64,000 nt of DNA from Acidobacteriota bacterium. GTDB lineage: Bacteria > Acidobacteriota > Terriglobia > Acidiferrales > UBA7541. The translations under genes were made by a program, and so were the position numbers. Each line of letters opens with the position of its first letter. Position 1 is the stretch's first letter. Location of the stretch: assembly GCA_013289825.1 (NCBI GenBank), contig JABCZF010000003.1, forward strand, positions 124,001 through 188,000. The letters run 5' to 3'. Under the pieces are notes generated by a model that saw only the letters and a program-made list of their open reading frames with translations, was not told the DNA's origin and did no database searches. Positions 16,690 through 24,480 of this stretch are shown here, piece after piece.

Positions 16690-16924
16690 ATCTATTTCCT
16701 CCCAAAATCTTTCGAATTGATTTGTTGCTGGAGAAAACAGAATAATATGCGGCGCGCAAAAAGACTGTTCACTTGCGTACAGTTGCGTGGTTTATTTGCA
16801 AATTCGCGGGTGCCGGGGGGGCGTACAGAACGGAACAACAGCGGCCAGACGTGACAGAGAAGATTCAGAGTCCGGCGCGAGCGCCCGGGAAGCCGCTTAT
16901 GGTGATTAGAGACCTATCCAAAGC

Positions 16925-17185
16925 TCATGGTCGCGCGTAGGCTGCCATGAGACGGCGGGAGAAGGCGAGCACCCTTCGGGAGGCCGGCCCACTCCAGTCT
17001 GCTAGTTGCTCGCTTGCCCACCAAAGAAGGATCGCTGCCAGGACCGTCAGAGCGAGGAAAAGGAAAGCCACACTAAAGAGCGCCAGGGAGACCAGAACTT
17101 CGCGTATGTAGTACGAGGAGAAACCGAACCCCAAGATGGTGACGACAAGTCCACAAGCGCATTCTGTGATTTTGGGTGTACGCAA
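16925..17185 (-). CDS. Small membrane protein, unknown
   Basis: An 86-residue protein with two strongly hydrophobic segments (about 10-26 and 30-56, VSLALFSVAFLFLALTVLAA) and a basic C-terminal tail RRVLAFSRRLMAAYARP. It follows the phospholipase-like gene after 24 bases in the same direction, so it is probably in the same operon. No family recognised. Confidence 0.6.
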   Translation of the reverse strand: MRTPKITECACGLVVTILGFGFSSYYIREVLVSLALFSVAFLFLALTVLAAILLWWASEQLADWSGPASRRVLAFSRRLMAAYARP

Positions 17186-17209
17186 GAAATCCCCCTTGAT
17201 CTGGTGGCC

Positions 17210-18559
17210 TCATCTAGGTGTCTGTCGAGACATGGCGGGTGCAGCACTGGCGTTGGGAGTTGCGGACTTCAATTGATCGAGCGAGGCCAGGACACTCTGC
17301 CATCGAACATTGTCCTTCTTGGTTTCCAAAGGAAGAGAGAGGTCGGAATAGAACTTCAGGATGTTTTCGCGGAGATCGGGGGAAGTCAGATCGAATTTAC
17401 GGGCCGCCAGCTGGCCTACCAGCTTTGCATAAGTCTCGTCGGTCAAAGAGTACTCGGCAGCCTTGGTCGGTTTGCCGGTGTCAAAATCGCTGTTCGGCAG
17501 GTCCAGGGAGTCAGAAGCAACTTGCTTCAGATAAATGCGGTATTGGTCGACGGTTGTATTGATGCTCTTGAAATACATGTCCTCGGTCTGCGCAGTAGGG
17601 TTGTTGAACGCCAGCGCCTTGAACGGGCCAATTTTCGGCATATATCGCAAGATGACGGACCACACGCGGGTGCCGAAATCGGGCTTGGTATAGTCTTTTC
17701 CCCACTCTTTTTCATAATCGGAGCGGGAGAGCCGGTAGAGAAACTTCTTTTTCGCAAAATCCGGCGTCTCTTTCATCATGTCCTTCTGGTGGGTGCGAAG
17801 GGCGATCTGAGTCATTTGCGGAATCATGCGGCTCACCGCAAAGCGATAGGACCCGATGGCGAGATCTTCGTGGGTCAGCACGTCTTTCAATTCCACTCCG
17901 TAGACGATGGGGAAAGTCCGTTCCAGCAGAGGCTTGGAAACCTGGAATCCGATGAAATCGTGATATTGCTGCGAGGCATAACGATTTTTGGCTACCTGCA
18001 CCATGTCGAATCCGAACTCGGTCTTCAGATGCGCGGTGTGGTCCTGGGCATACTTCACGGAACTGCCGTACTTGGCGCGGAGCTTAGGATATTGAATGGC
18101 AACGGCGGTGTTGACGGCAGGATGGCCAGCCAGATCGGAAGCGTAGTGCGCGAGGGCCCCCAGGGCGAAGGCGTACTCATTGGCATCCTGACTCTGTAAG
18201 AGCAGCTCGCGAACGAAGTCCCCGCTGCGGACGTAGTGAACCAAATTGCTGAATTCCACGCTGCCGAAGGGATAGTAGCCGAGGTCCTGGATGACGGCGC
18301 CGCCGTAAGCGTAACTGTGTGCCAGCTTGAGTTGTTCTTCCGTAAGCGTAGGAAAACGCTTGAGAAGAAGCGGGCTGATCTGATCGGTCCAGAGAAGGTC
18401 GACGATTTCCTCGTGGGTGAGCACGGAATACGCCGACGAACCCGTGGCCGAGAGAAGCAGGACGATAAAGACGGCGGCCAGACGGATGCCCCAAGCGTAC
18501 CGTCCACGCGGAGAAACGGCTTCGCTGAACCGAGTCCTATTTTGTTTTTCTGAGTTCAT
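17210..18559 (-). CDS. Zinc-dependent phospholipase C-like protein
   Basis: A 449-residue exported protein of the zinc-dependent phospholipase C / S1-P1 nuclease-like fold. A signal peptide ends near residue 42 (LLLSATGSSAYSVLTHEE). The His/Asp pattern expected for a tri-zinc site is present: THEEIV, LAHSYAYGGAVIQDLGYYPF and ALGALAHYASDLAGHPAVN. The long C-terminal half is not typical of the small secreted phospholipases and has no recognised domain. The ATG at 18559 is preferred to a TTG two codons earlier. It overlaps the preceding 67-residue gene by 23 bases. Substrate unproven; membrane phospholipid is the family expectation. Confidence 0.8.
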   Translation of the reverse strand: MNSEKQNRTRFSEAVSPRGRYAWGIRLAAVFIVLLLSATGSSAYSVLTHEEIVDLLWTDQISPLLLKRFPTLTEEQLKLAHSYAYGGAVIQDLGYYPFGSVEFSNLVHYVRSGDFVRELLLQSQDANEYAFALGALAHYASDLAGHPAVNTAVAIQYPKLRAKYGSSVKYAQDHTAHLKTEFGFDMVQVAKNRYASQQYHDFIGFQVSKPLLERTFPIVYGVELKDVLTHEDLAIGSYRFAVSRMIPQMTQIALRTHQKDMMKETPDFAKKKFLYRLSRSDYEKEWGKDYTKPDFGTRVWSVILRYMPKIGPFKALAFNNPTAQTEDMYFKSINTTVDQYRIYLKQVASDSLDLPNSDFDTGKPTKAAEYSLTDETYAKLVGQLAARKFDLTSPDLRENILKFYSDLSLPLETKKDNVRWQSVLASLDQLKSATPNASAAPAMSRQTPR

Positions 18560-18740
18560 GGACAACTTTCTTCGCTTCCTTCATTCTTTCTTTGTAGAAG
18601 GCCGGACTGATCAGGACCTTTTTCTCTCCAAGACGCAGGTCCGCTTTGATGCCACGCTTCGACAAGAACAGAGAAAGCGCCAAGTATGTCTTGATCTCTT
18701 TTTCGAGAAACGCGATTGCATGGCGCCTGGATTCATCCAT
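18537..18740 (-). CDS. Small basic cytoplasmic protein, unknown
   Basis: A 67-residue protein rich in Lys, Arg and Glu, starting MDESRRHAIAFLEKEIKTYL and ending KEAKKVVHELRKTK. A near-perfect GGAGGTGA site sits just ahead of the ATG, which makes this a real gene despite its size. Predicted helical, without signal or membrane segment. Its end overlaps the start of the phospholipase-like gene by 23 bases, indicating cotranscription. No family recognised. Confidence 0.68.
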   Translation of the reverse strand: MDESRRHAIAFLEKEIKTYLALSLFLSKRGIKADLRLGEKKVLISPAFYKERMKEAKKVVHELRKTK

Positions 18741-18773
18741 CGCTCACCTCCAGATTGACAATAGCGGCAAAGT

Positions 18774-18929
18774 CTAGATACGTCCGAGAAGCACGAGGAT
18801 TACGACAATGACGAGAATCAACCCGAGGCCTCCCGTCGGCCGGTATCCCCAATCTCTGCTATGCGACCATCGTGGTAGTGCGCCAAAGAGAGCCAAAATC
18901 AGGAAAATGATTAAGATAGTTCCAAGCAT
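18774..18929 (-). CDS. DUF3309-family small membrane protein
   Basis: A 51-residue protein reading MLGTILIIFLILALFGALPR, then WGYRPTGGLGLILVIVVILV and ending LLGRI. This matches DUF3309 almost residue for residue (two hydrophobic stretches flanking a W-S-R-x-W-G-Y-x-P-x-G-G-L-G turn). GAGGA lies 6 bases before the chosen ATG; a longer in-frame start 14 codons upstream is not used. The family has no known function and is often stress-associated. It precedes the 67-residue gene by about 30 bases. Confidence 0.88.
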   Translation of the reverse strand: MLGTILIIFLILALFGALPRWSHSRDWGYRPTGGLGLILVIVVILVLLGRI

Positions 18930-19061
18930 TGTTTTCCTCTTTTCAAGAAAATCCACTGGATCAAAACGCAAACTGCCTGCCGGCCCTGGGCGACACTGCC
19001 ATTCTTTGACAAATTCCGCTCCTGGCCGGAGCCGCGCTCGATCAGCGCGAAGGATCAGGGG

Positions 19062-19871
19062 CTAAATCACGACGCTGATTGAGAAGCGTGAGCCGGGATA
19101 GTACGGGTTGTACATGTAATATCCGCCGTCGACGTAATCGATGTAGACGTCGTCGGTGTAGTACCAGCCATTCGGCCAGGGTTCAACAAATCCAAACCAA
19201 AAGCCGTTGTATTGGAAGCGAGAGTATCCGCCGACCAAAACAGGGTTGCCCATGTGGAATCCGTGCTCCCGGCCGAAATGGGAACGGAAACGATCCTCAG
19301 GAATTCGACCGCTGCCCCTGGAACTGAGGCGGAGCGCGGGCTGAGAGCGTTGTCTATCGACTGCCTGCTGCGTGCGCTGGGGGGGTTGTGAAGATCTTGC
19401 CTGCAGCTGGCGCGGTTGCTGTTGCTGGGTCTTGGTTTGTTGCTGTTGCCTTGCGGAGTTGTTTTGCTGCGGTTGCCGCCCATTGGCTTGTTGCTGGTGC
19501 TGCTGTTGTTGTTGTTTGGGAGCTTGAGCTTGTTGCTGCTGTTGATGCTGTTGTTTGGGAGCTTGAGCTTGTTGCTGCTGTTGATGCTGTTGTTTGGGAG
19601 CTTGGGCTTGTTGCTGCTGTTGCTGTTGTTTGGGAGCTTGTGCTTGTTGCTGCTGTTGATGCTGTTGTTTGGGAGCTTGGGCTTGCTGCTGCGGGCGCTG
19701 TTGCTGTTGTCTCGGTGGTTGAGCCTGTTGCTGCCTTTCAGGCCTGGCTGGTTGCTGCTGTTGGGCAGGTTTGGCCTTTTCCTGTTGTTTCTCTTGCCCT
19801 GCGTGGGCCGGTGCTGCGATTCCGAAAAGTAGTAATAGAGCGGCTGCGCTTATAACTCGAATTGGTTTCAT
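19062..19871 (-). CDS. Secreted Gln-rich repeat protein with aromatic C-terminal domain
   Basis: A 269-residue exported protein. A signal peptide ends at APAHAG (about residue 24). Residues 25-180 are a Gln/Ala/Pro/Lys-rich low-complexity region containing five tandem units beginning AQAPKQQ. The last 70 residues form a compact Tyr/Trp/Gly-rich domain (VGGYSRFQYNGFWFGFVEPW, then DDVYIDYVDGGYYMYNPYYP). This resembles small acidobacterial envelope proteins with WxxGWY-type motifs. The protein at 20652-21191 has a comparable aromatic C-terminal part. Likely periplasmic or surface-exposed, with the repeat acting as a flexible spacer; function unknown. Confidence 0.75.
   Translation of the reverse strand: MKPIRVISAAALLLLFGIAAPAHAGQEKQQEKAKPAQQQQPARPERQQQAQPPRQQQQRPQQQAQAPKQQHQQQQQAQAPKQQQQQQQAQAPKQQHQQQQQAQAPKQQHQQQQQAQAPKQQQQQHQQQANGRQPQQNNSARQQQQTKTQQQQPRQLQARSSQPPQRTQQAVDRQRSQPALRLSSRGSGRIPEDRFRSHFGREHGFHMGNPVLVGGYSRFQYNGFWFGFVEPWPNGWYYTDDVYIDYVDGGYYMYNPYYPGSRFSISVVI
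19488..19682 (-). repeat. Coding tandem repeat, five AQAPKQQ-type units
   Basis: Five units of 36-42 bases encode AQAPKQQ followed by variable runs of Gln and His (13, 12, 13, 13 and 14 residues). Three units are identical at the protein level and nearly so in DNA. All units keep the reading frame, so unit number could change by slippage without killing the gene. Confidence 0.85.
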
Positions 19872-20000
19872 ACGTTATCCCCATTGTGTCTACGAATGCG
19901 CTCGTCACCTAGGTTTACAGGGTGCGCCTGATGTTCCCGATCGTTGATGCCCATCCAAAGCCTGAAAATCTTCGCTGCGCCTCTCCTTGAGCCGCGTTGG

Positions 20001-20189
20001 TCAACCGACGCGGATACGAGAGAGGGAGTGGAACAGACCAAATACATTAAGGAGCCAGAGCACGACGCAGATGACCACCAGAGCGTTCAGGATCGACTTG
20101 ATACTGCCTGCCATAGGGATGAAACGATTCACCAGCCAAAGCAGGACGCCCACGACGATCAGGGCTATGAAAACTTGCATAAGAGGCAT
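20001..20189 (-). CDS. Thivi_2564-type small membrane protein
   Basis: A 62-residue protein with two membrane spans: MPLMQVFIALIVVGVLLWLV, then NRFIPMAGSIKSILNALVVI and CVVLWLLNVFGL. The N-R-F-I-P-M turn between the spans is the hallmark of the Thivi_2564 family. It is preceded by AAAGGTAAAAAGC as ribosome site. Function unknown; the family is widespread in bacteria. It stands alone between the Gln-rich gene and a non-coding stretch, in the same direction as the rest of this island. Confidence 0.82.
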   Translation of the reverse strand: MPLMQVFIALIVVGVLLWLVNRFIPMAGSIKSILNALVVICVVLWLLNVFGLFHSLSRIRVG

Positions 20190-20592
20190 AGCTTTTTACC
20201 TTTCTGTCTACGCTGCGAGACACGTCCAAGCCGGGCCGAAGGATTACGGCTCGCTCTGCCTGGTGCGGAGAACGCGTTGAATGGGTTGCGTTCCACTAAG
20301 CGCCGAACTACGAGCCAGACAAGCGGTGCGCAAGATGTGTTGTTCGATGTCCTCAGCGCTTATTGCGGGTCGAGGTATTCAAGCCGAAGGGCATGGACCG
20401 GCCAACACTGCAGTGCTTTTGATGCAACATAATCCTAGTCTTTAGAGAGGGAGCTGTCTGTGCAGTTGTATACAACATCGTAGTTCGTTGCCGCGCGAAA
20501 ACGCGCGTCGACAGGCCAAACCGTCGAAGAGGTCGCAGAATTCGTCTGGATTGCCGAAATTCGCGTAGCCTGTCTGGCAAACTAAAAGCAGC
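20190..20592. other. Non-coding stretch containing a 12-base palindrome
   Basis: No convincing gene on either strand. The only notable element is the perfect palindrome GTTGTATACAAC at 20465-20476, which would fit a GntR-like dimer site but has no adjacent gene start to regulate on its right. Confidence 0.35.
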
Positions 20593-20614
20593 AGGGCACA
20601 CCGAGGAGTGCCCT
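20593..20614 (-). terminator. Rho-independent-type terminator
   Basis: AGGGCAC (20593-20599) and GTGCCCT (20608-20614) form a perfect 7-base-pair stem with an 8-base loop. On the minus strand it is followed by GCTGCTTTTAGT. It lies about 40 bases beyond the stop of the secreted protein gene that ends at 20652. Confidence 0.65.
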
Positions 20615-20651
20615 TCCGCCTCGGTTGCAAGAAATGCGAAATGGAGGCGAG

Positions 20652-21191
20652 TTAGTTTCCGCCGAGATATTGGACGTGCACGTAAGTGCCGAGGCGGACG
20701 TTGTAGGCGAGGTACCAGCCGTCATGGTCCGGGTCGTCGTAGATTACGATCTGGTCGGTGCCCCAGGCCCAGTCGTCGCAGAAGGCGTAGTCAGCGGGGG
20801 CCGCACTGAAATAGAAACCGCCGAACCAGAAGCGCTCGCGGTTGCCACCTTCGATGCGCCACGCGTGGCCCTTGCCGATGCCTCCGGTGAAACGGCCATG
20901 CTCCCAGGGATGATCAAGGTGATAGTGGGGATCATCGCGGCCGGAATCGTGGCCTATCCACTTATCGTTGGTGTGAACGTGAGGAGCTTCGGGGTGGCCG
21001 GCTCTGTCGGCATACTTTGCGGCTTGTTGCGGTGCCGCGTGTGATGGAGGCCGGGCCGGAGCAGGCCCGTGAGCGGGAATGTGCCCTCCACCGAAGCCTT
21101 TAGAAGGCGGACCTCCTTGGTGTTTTTCTTGTGCGAGAGCCGGAATCGAACAGATCAAGAACAAACTAAAAATTCCTAGGAGAGATTTCAT
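20652..21191 (-). CDS. Secreted His/Pro/Gly-rich protein, unknown
   Basis: A 179-residue exported protein. The ATG with GGAGG 6 bases upstream gives a signal peptide MKSLLGIFSLFLICSIPALA. The mature N-terminal part is rich in Pro, Gly and His (GGHIPAHGPAPARPPSHAAP) and suggests an extended, possibly metal-binding segment. The C-terminal half is compact and aromatic (RFWFGGFYFSAAPADYAFCD, then HDGWYLAYNVRLGTYVHVQY). Its plan, low-complexity linker plus aromatic domain, parallels the Gln-rich protein 0.8 kb away. A terminator-like hairpin follows. No family confidently recognised. Confidence 0.72.
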   Translation of the reverse strand: MKSLLGIFSLFLICSIPALAQEKHQGGPPSKGFGGGHIPAHGPAPARPPSHAAPQQAAKYADRAGHPEAPHVHTNDKWIGHDSGRDDPHYHLDHPWEHGRFTGGIGKGHAWRIEGGNRERFWFGGFYFSAAPADYAFCDDWAWGTDQIVIYDDPDHDGWYLAYNVRLGTYVHVQYLGGN

Positions 21192-21394
21192 GCGAGCCTC
21201 CAAACGGATTTGTGTTGCCGCAATTCGCGAGCCGGGAATTCTGCTGCTCTCGGCTGACCGGGCGGTTATGCTCACAACTGGCAAAACCCGGGTGCGCCGC
21301 CAAAGTTGCTTTTAGGAAACTTTGGCTCGGTGATGAGGGCCGTGGTGCTACGCGCTGGCAATTAGACGCCCGCATGAGGCCAAAAGGTTACGGC

Positions 21395-22276
21395 CTATAG
21401 ATTCTTTGTGGCGCGGAAGGCGCGGACTACGGCCGCGACGTCGCGTTGATCGGCGTCGACTTGAGCGTTGAGGTGGCGCATATCGGCGGCGGTGAGTTTG
21501 CCGGAGAGATCGGCTAGGGCGGAGCGGAGTTGGGGAAATTTTTCTAGCGCGGCGCGGCGCACTATCGGGACGGCGTCGTAGGGCGGGAAATAGTGTTGGT
21601 CGTCTTCGAGAGCGACGAGGTGAAGAGAATCGATCAGGCCGTCGGTGGAATTGCCGGCGACGACGTCGACTTGATGATCGAGCAGCGCGCGGTACAGGAG
21701 GCCGAGGTCCATCACGTTTGGTGGGGCGGCGAAGTGGAGAGAGTAACGCGCGCTCCAGCCCGGGAAGCCGTCGGGGCGTTCCAGGAATTCGTAGCCGACA
21801 CCGGCGCGCCACTTTGGGGCGACGGGGACGAGATCGGACGTCGTCCGGAGGTGGAGAACTTGTGCGTCTTCGCCGCGGACTACCATGGCGAAAGTGTTTT
21901 CGAAGCCTAGAGGTTCGGTGAGATCAAGTTGGAAGCGCTGGGAGTATTGCTGCTTGACGCGATTGTAGATGGCGGCGGGGGTATCCGTACCGGGAGATTC
22001 GTTGAGCACGGCGGTTAGCGCCGTGCCGGTGTATTCGACGTAAAGATCGAGGTTCCCGGAGAGGAGGGCTTTGTGAACCAGGAGAGTGCCGCCGAGGTTG
22101 GTTTTGCGGTCGACGGGAATGTTGGTGCGGGACTCGATGTGTTGCGCCAGGAGTTCGGCCAGGATGACTTGCTCGGTGAAAAATTTGGAGCCGATAGTTA
22201 GGTGGAGCTGGGTGGGTTTGCGGCAGGCGGCGGCAAAACAAAAAAAGCTGAGGAGACAGAGTGCGATGCGGCGCAT
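21395..22276 (-). CDS. OpuC/OsmF-like substrate-binding lipoprotein
   Basis: A 293-residue solute-binding protein of the glycine-betaine/choline/carnitine type. A lipoprotein signal with Cys in FFCFAAACRKP anchors it to a membrane. The mature domain starts LHLTIGSKFFTEQVILAELL and contains NLGGTLLVHKAL and DLYVEYTGTALTAVL, hallmarks of the family. It ends PQLRSALADLSGKLTAADMR. No permease or ATPase gene is nearby; it follows trpG by 56 bases in the same direction, an odd context for an osmoprotectant importer. Ligand unproven. Confidence 0.85.
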   Translation of the reverse strand: MRRIALCLLSFFCFAAACRKPTQLHLTIGSKFFTEQVILAELLAQHIESRTNIPVDRKTNLGGTLLVHKALLSGNLDLYVEYTGTALTAVLNESPGTDTPAAIYNRVKQQYSQRFQLDLTEPLGFENTFAMVVRGEDAQVLHLRTTSDLVPVAPKWRAGVGYEFLERPDGFPGWSARYSLHFAAPPNVMDLGLLYRALLDHQVDVVAGNSTDGLIDSLHLVALEDDQHYFPPYDAVPIVRRAALEKFPQLRSALADLSGKLTAADMRHLNAQVDADQRDVAAVVRAFRATKNL

Positions 22277-22332
22277 GTCAGGCCTAGAGCTCCAGGGAAG
22301 CGGAGAATTTAACACAGAGATCACCGGGAAAC

Positions 22333-22896
22333 TCAGAGGTTAAGGAAATTTTGGAGGAGTTGCTTGCCGCAGACAGTGAGGACGGATTCGGGGTGGAATT
22401 GGACCCCTTCGATTTTGTAGCGGCGATGGCGGAAGCCCATGATGATGCCGTCGCTGGTCTCGGCGGTGATGGTTAGCTCGCGCGGAAGCGATCTGCGTTC
22501 GACGATTAGCGAATGATAGCGCGTGGCGGTGAAAGGCTCAGGAAGTTGGCGGAAAATATTTTTGCCGTCGTGATGGATTTCGCTGGTCTTGCCGTGGAAG
22601 AGTTTTGGGGCGCGAACGATTTTGCCGCCGAAAGCGGCGCCAATGGCTTGATGGCCGAGGCAGACACCTAAGATGGGAAATCTTCCGGCGAGCCGCTCAA
22701 TCAACTCCACTGAAATGCCGGCCTCTTCGGGCGTGCACGGCCCCGGAGAAATGACAATCTTCTCCGGTTTGCGCTTGGCGATTTCCTCGACGGAGATTCT
22801 GTCGTTGCGGTGCACTTCCACCTGACAGCCAAGCTCACCAAGATACTGGGCGAGGTTGTAGGTAAAGGAGTCGTAGTTGTCGAGCAGCAGGATCAT
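22333..22896 (-). CDS. trpG: Anthranilate synthase glutamine amidotransferase subunit
   Basis: A 187-residue class I glutamine amidotransferase that supplies ammonia to TrpE. It opens ILLLDNYDSFTYNLAQYLGE. The oxyanion motif is VISPGPCTPEEAG, the nucleophile lies in ILGVCLGHQAIGAAFGG, and the catalytic His-Glu in GVQFHPESVLT. The ATG at 22896 matches the family N-terminus. A GTG 14 codons earlier overlaps the trpE stop (GTGA) and could be a coupled alternative start. It may also serve para-aminobenzoate synthesis, since no separate pabA is in view. Confidence 0.92.
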   Translation of the reverse strand: MILLLDNYDSFTYNLAQYLGELGCQVEVHRNDRISVEEIAKRKPEKIVISPGPCTPEEAGISVELIERLAGRFPILGVCLGHQAIGAAFGGKIVRAPKLFHGKTSEIHHDGKNIFRQLPEPFTATRYHSLIVERRSLPRELTITAETSDGIIMGFRHRRYKIEGVQFHPESVLTVCGKQLLQNFLNL

Positions 22897-22934
22897 GTCA
22901 TTCGAAACTTTCGTGGTGCGCTTGTAATTCCTCT

Positions 22935-24422
22935 TCACCTGCCCTTGCGATGCGCGGCCTCAAGCGCAGTGAGCAAGGCCTTCGACTTGTTCACGGACTC
23001 TTGGTATTCGCCCTCGGGCGTGGAATCGGCGACGATTCCGCCGCCGGCTTGCACGTGGGCCACGCCGTTTTTGATGACCATGGTGCGCAAAGCGATGCAG
23101 GAGTCAAGATTCCCGGCGAAGTCCAAGTATAGAACGCCGCCGGCATAAATGCCTCGGCGGGTGCGTTCCATCTCTTCGATGATCTCCATAGCGCGCACCT
23201 TCGGAGCGCCGGATACGGTTCCTGCGGGAAAGCACGCCATCAACGCATCGAAACAATCGACATCCTCGCGAAGGCGCCCGCGCAGGCTGGAAACAAGATG
23301 CATCACATGCGAGTAGCGCTCGACGGTCACCAGCTTTTCGGGTTTCACGGTGCCGTACTCGCAGACGCGGCCGAGATCGTTGCGGCCGAGGTCGACCAGC
23401 ATGATGTGCTCAGCGCGCTCTTTTTCGCTGGCGAGCATTTCTTTTTCAAGACGCTGGTCTTCGGCTTCGTCCTTGCCGCGCCAGCGGGTCCCGGCAATGG
23501 GCCGATAGAAAACATCGCGGCCCTGAACCTTCACCAGCATTTCCGGCGAACTTCCGGCGACGGCGACGTCATTCATCTGCAAAAAGAAGAGATAGGGTGA
23601 CGGATTGAGCGCGCGCAGCTCGCGATAGACGTCAAACGGCTCAGCGTGCGTTTTGGCGGAGAATCGTTGGCTGATCACCACCTGAAAAATATCGCCGGCG
23701 CGGATGTAGTTTTTCGCTTTGCGAACGGCCTGGAGATATTCGTCGCGGCGAAAATTGGAAGTAACTCGGAGGGGGGCGCGGCGTTTCTTGGATTTCTTTT
23801 TTGGCAGCTCGGCGGGAGAAGTCTCGTCGAGCAACTGGCGCGTTTTGCGAATCTCGCGCACCGCGGCGTTGTACTTCGTGCGGAGGCTGCCTTCGCCGTC
23901 GTTGTGCACATTGCGGACGATCCACAGCCGGTGTTGGACGTGATCGAAAGCGATGATGCCGTGATAGAACATCAGCACGGCGTCGTACAAGCCGATGTCG
24001 TCGCGCAGGCGTTTGGGGAGCCGCTCGATGAGGCGGACCATGTCGTAGGAAAAATAGCCAATGGCACCGGCCACCAGCGGAGGCAGACCCGGCAAGCGCA
24101 CCGGGCGGAAGCGGTCTATCCTCGCGCGAAGAAAGGTCACCGGATCGCGCTCTTCCCAAATGATGCGGTTGTGGCTCTCCAGCACACAAGCGCCGCCGGC
24201 GTACCGAAAAACTTCCTCGGGATTCGCGCCGGCGAATGTGTAGCGGGCGATTTTTTCGCCGCCCTCCACGCTCTCCAGCAAAAAGGAGTAGCGCGCACCC
24301 TGGGCCAGACGGAGATAAGCGCTGACGGGAGTGAGCAAGTCCGCGGGAAATACCTCATAGACGGGGATAAGGTTTCCCTGTTTTGCGAGACGCTGGAATT
24401 CGCGGAAGTCGGGTTGAATCAT
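22935..24422 (-). CDS. trpE: Anthranilate synthase component I
   Basis: A 495-residue chorismate-utilising enzyme making anthranilate for tryptophan. The N-terminal half has the tryptophan feedback region: LLESVEGGEKIARYTFAGAN holds the LLES element. The C-terminal catalytic domain shows AGDIFQVVISQRF, PSPYLFFLQMNDV, the catalytic PIAGTRWRGKDEAED, ENKAEHIMLVDL-like residues (AEHIMLVDLGRNDLGRVCEY) and FPAGTVSGAPKVRAMEIIEE. The LLES element favours TrpE over PabB. It follows aroDE by 58 bases and runs into trpG, forming a shikimate-to-anthranilate operon. Confidence 0.95.
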   Translation of the reverse strand: MIQPDFREFQRLAKQGNLIPVYEVFPADLLTPVSAYLRLAQGARYSFLLESVEGGEKIARYTFAGANPEEVFRYAGGACVLESHNRIIWEERDPVTFLRARIDRFRPVRLPGLPPLVAGAIGYFSYDMVRLIERLPKRLRDDIGLYDAVLMFYHGIIAFDHVQHRLWIVRNVHNDGEGSLRTKYNAAVREIRKTRQLLDETSPAELPKKKSKKRRAPLRVTSNFRRDEYLQAVRKAKNYIRAGDIFQVVISQRFSAKTHAEPFDVYRELRALNPSPYLFFLQMNDVAVAGSSPEMLVKVQGRDVFYRPIAGTRWRGKDEAEDQRLEKEMLASEKERAEHIMLVDLGRNDLGRVCEYGTVKPEKLVTVERYSHVMHLVSSLRGRLREDVDCFDALMACFPAGTVSGAPKVRAMEIIEEMERTRRGIYAGGVLYLDFAGNLDSCIALRTMVIKNGVAHVQAGGGIVADSTPEGEYQESVNKSKALLTALEAAHRKGR

Positions 24423-24480
24423 GGGATCAGTAAACGGCCACAGCTTGTTTCGCCGAGGTCGGCATTATCGCATTTCTGGA

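Noticed and set aside
19388..19855. Plus-strand Val/Leu-rich frames and possible CRISPR-like repeats
   Set aside because: They are antisense to the Gln-rich gene; the repeat is coding, in frame, has no spacers and no cas genes are near.
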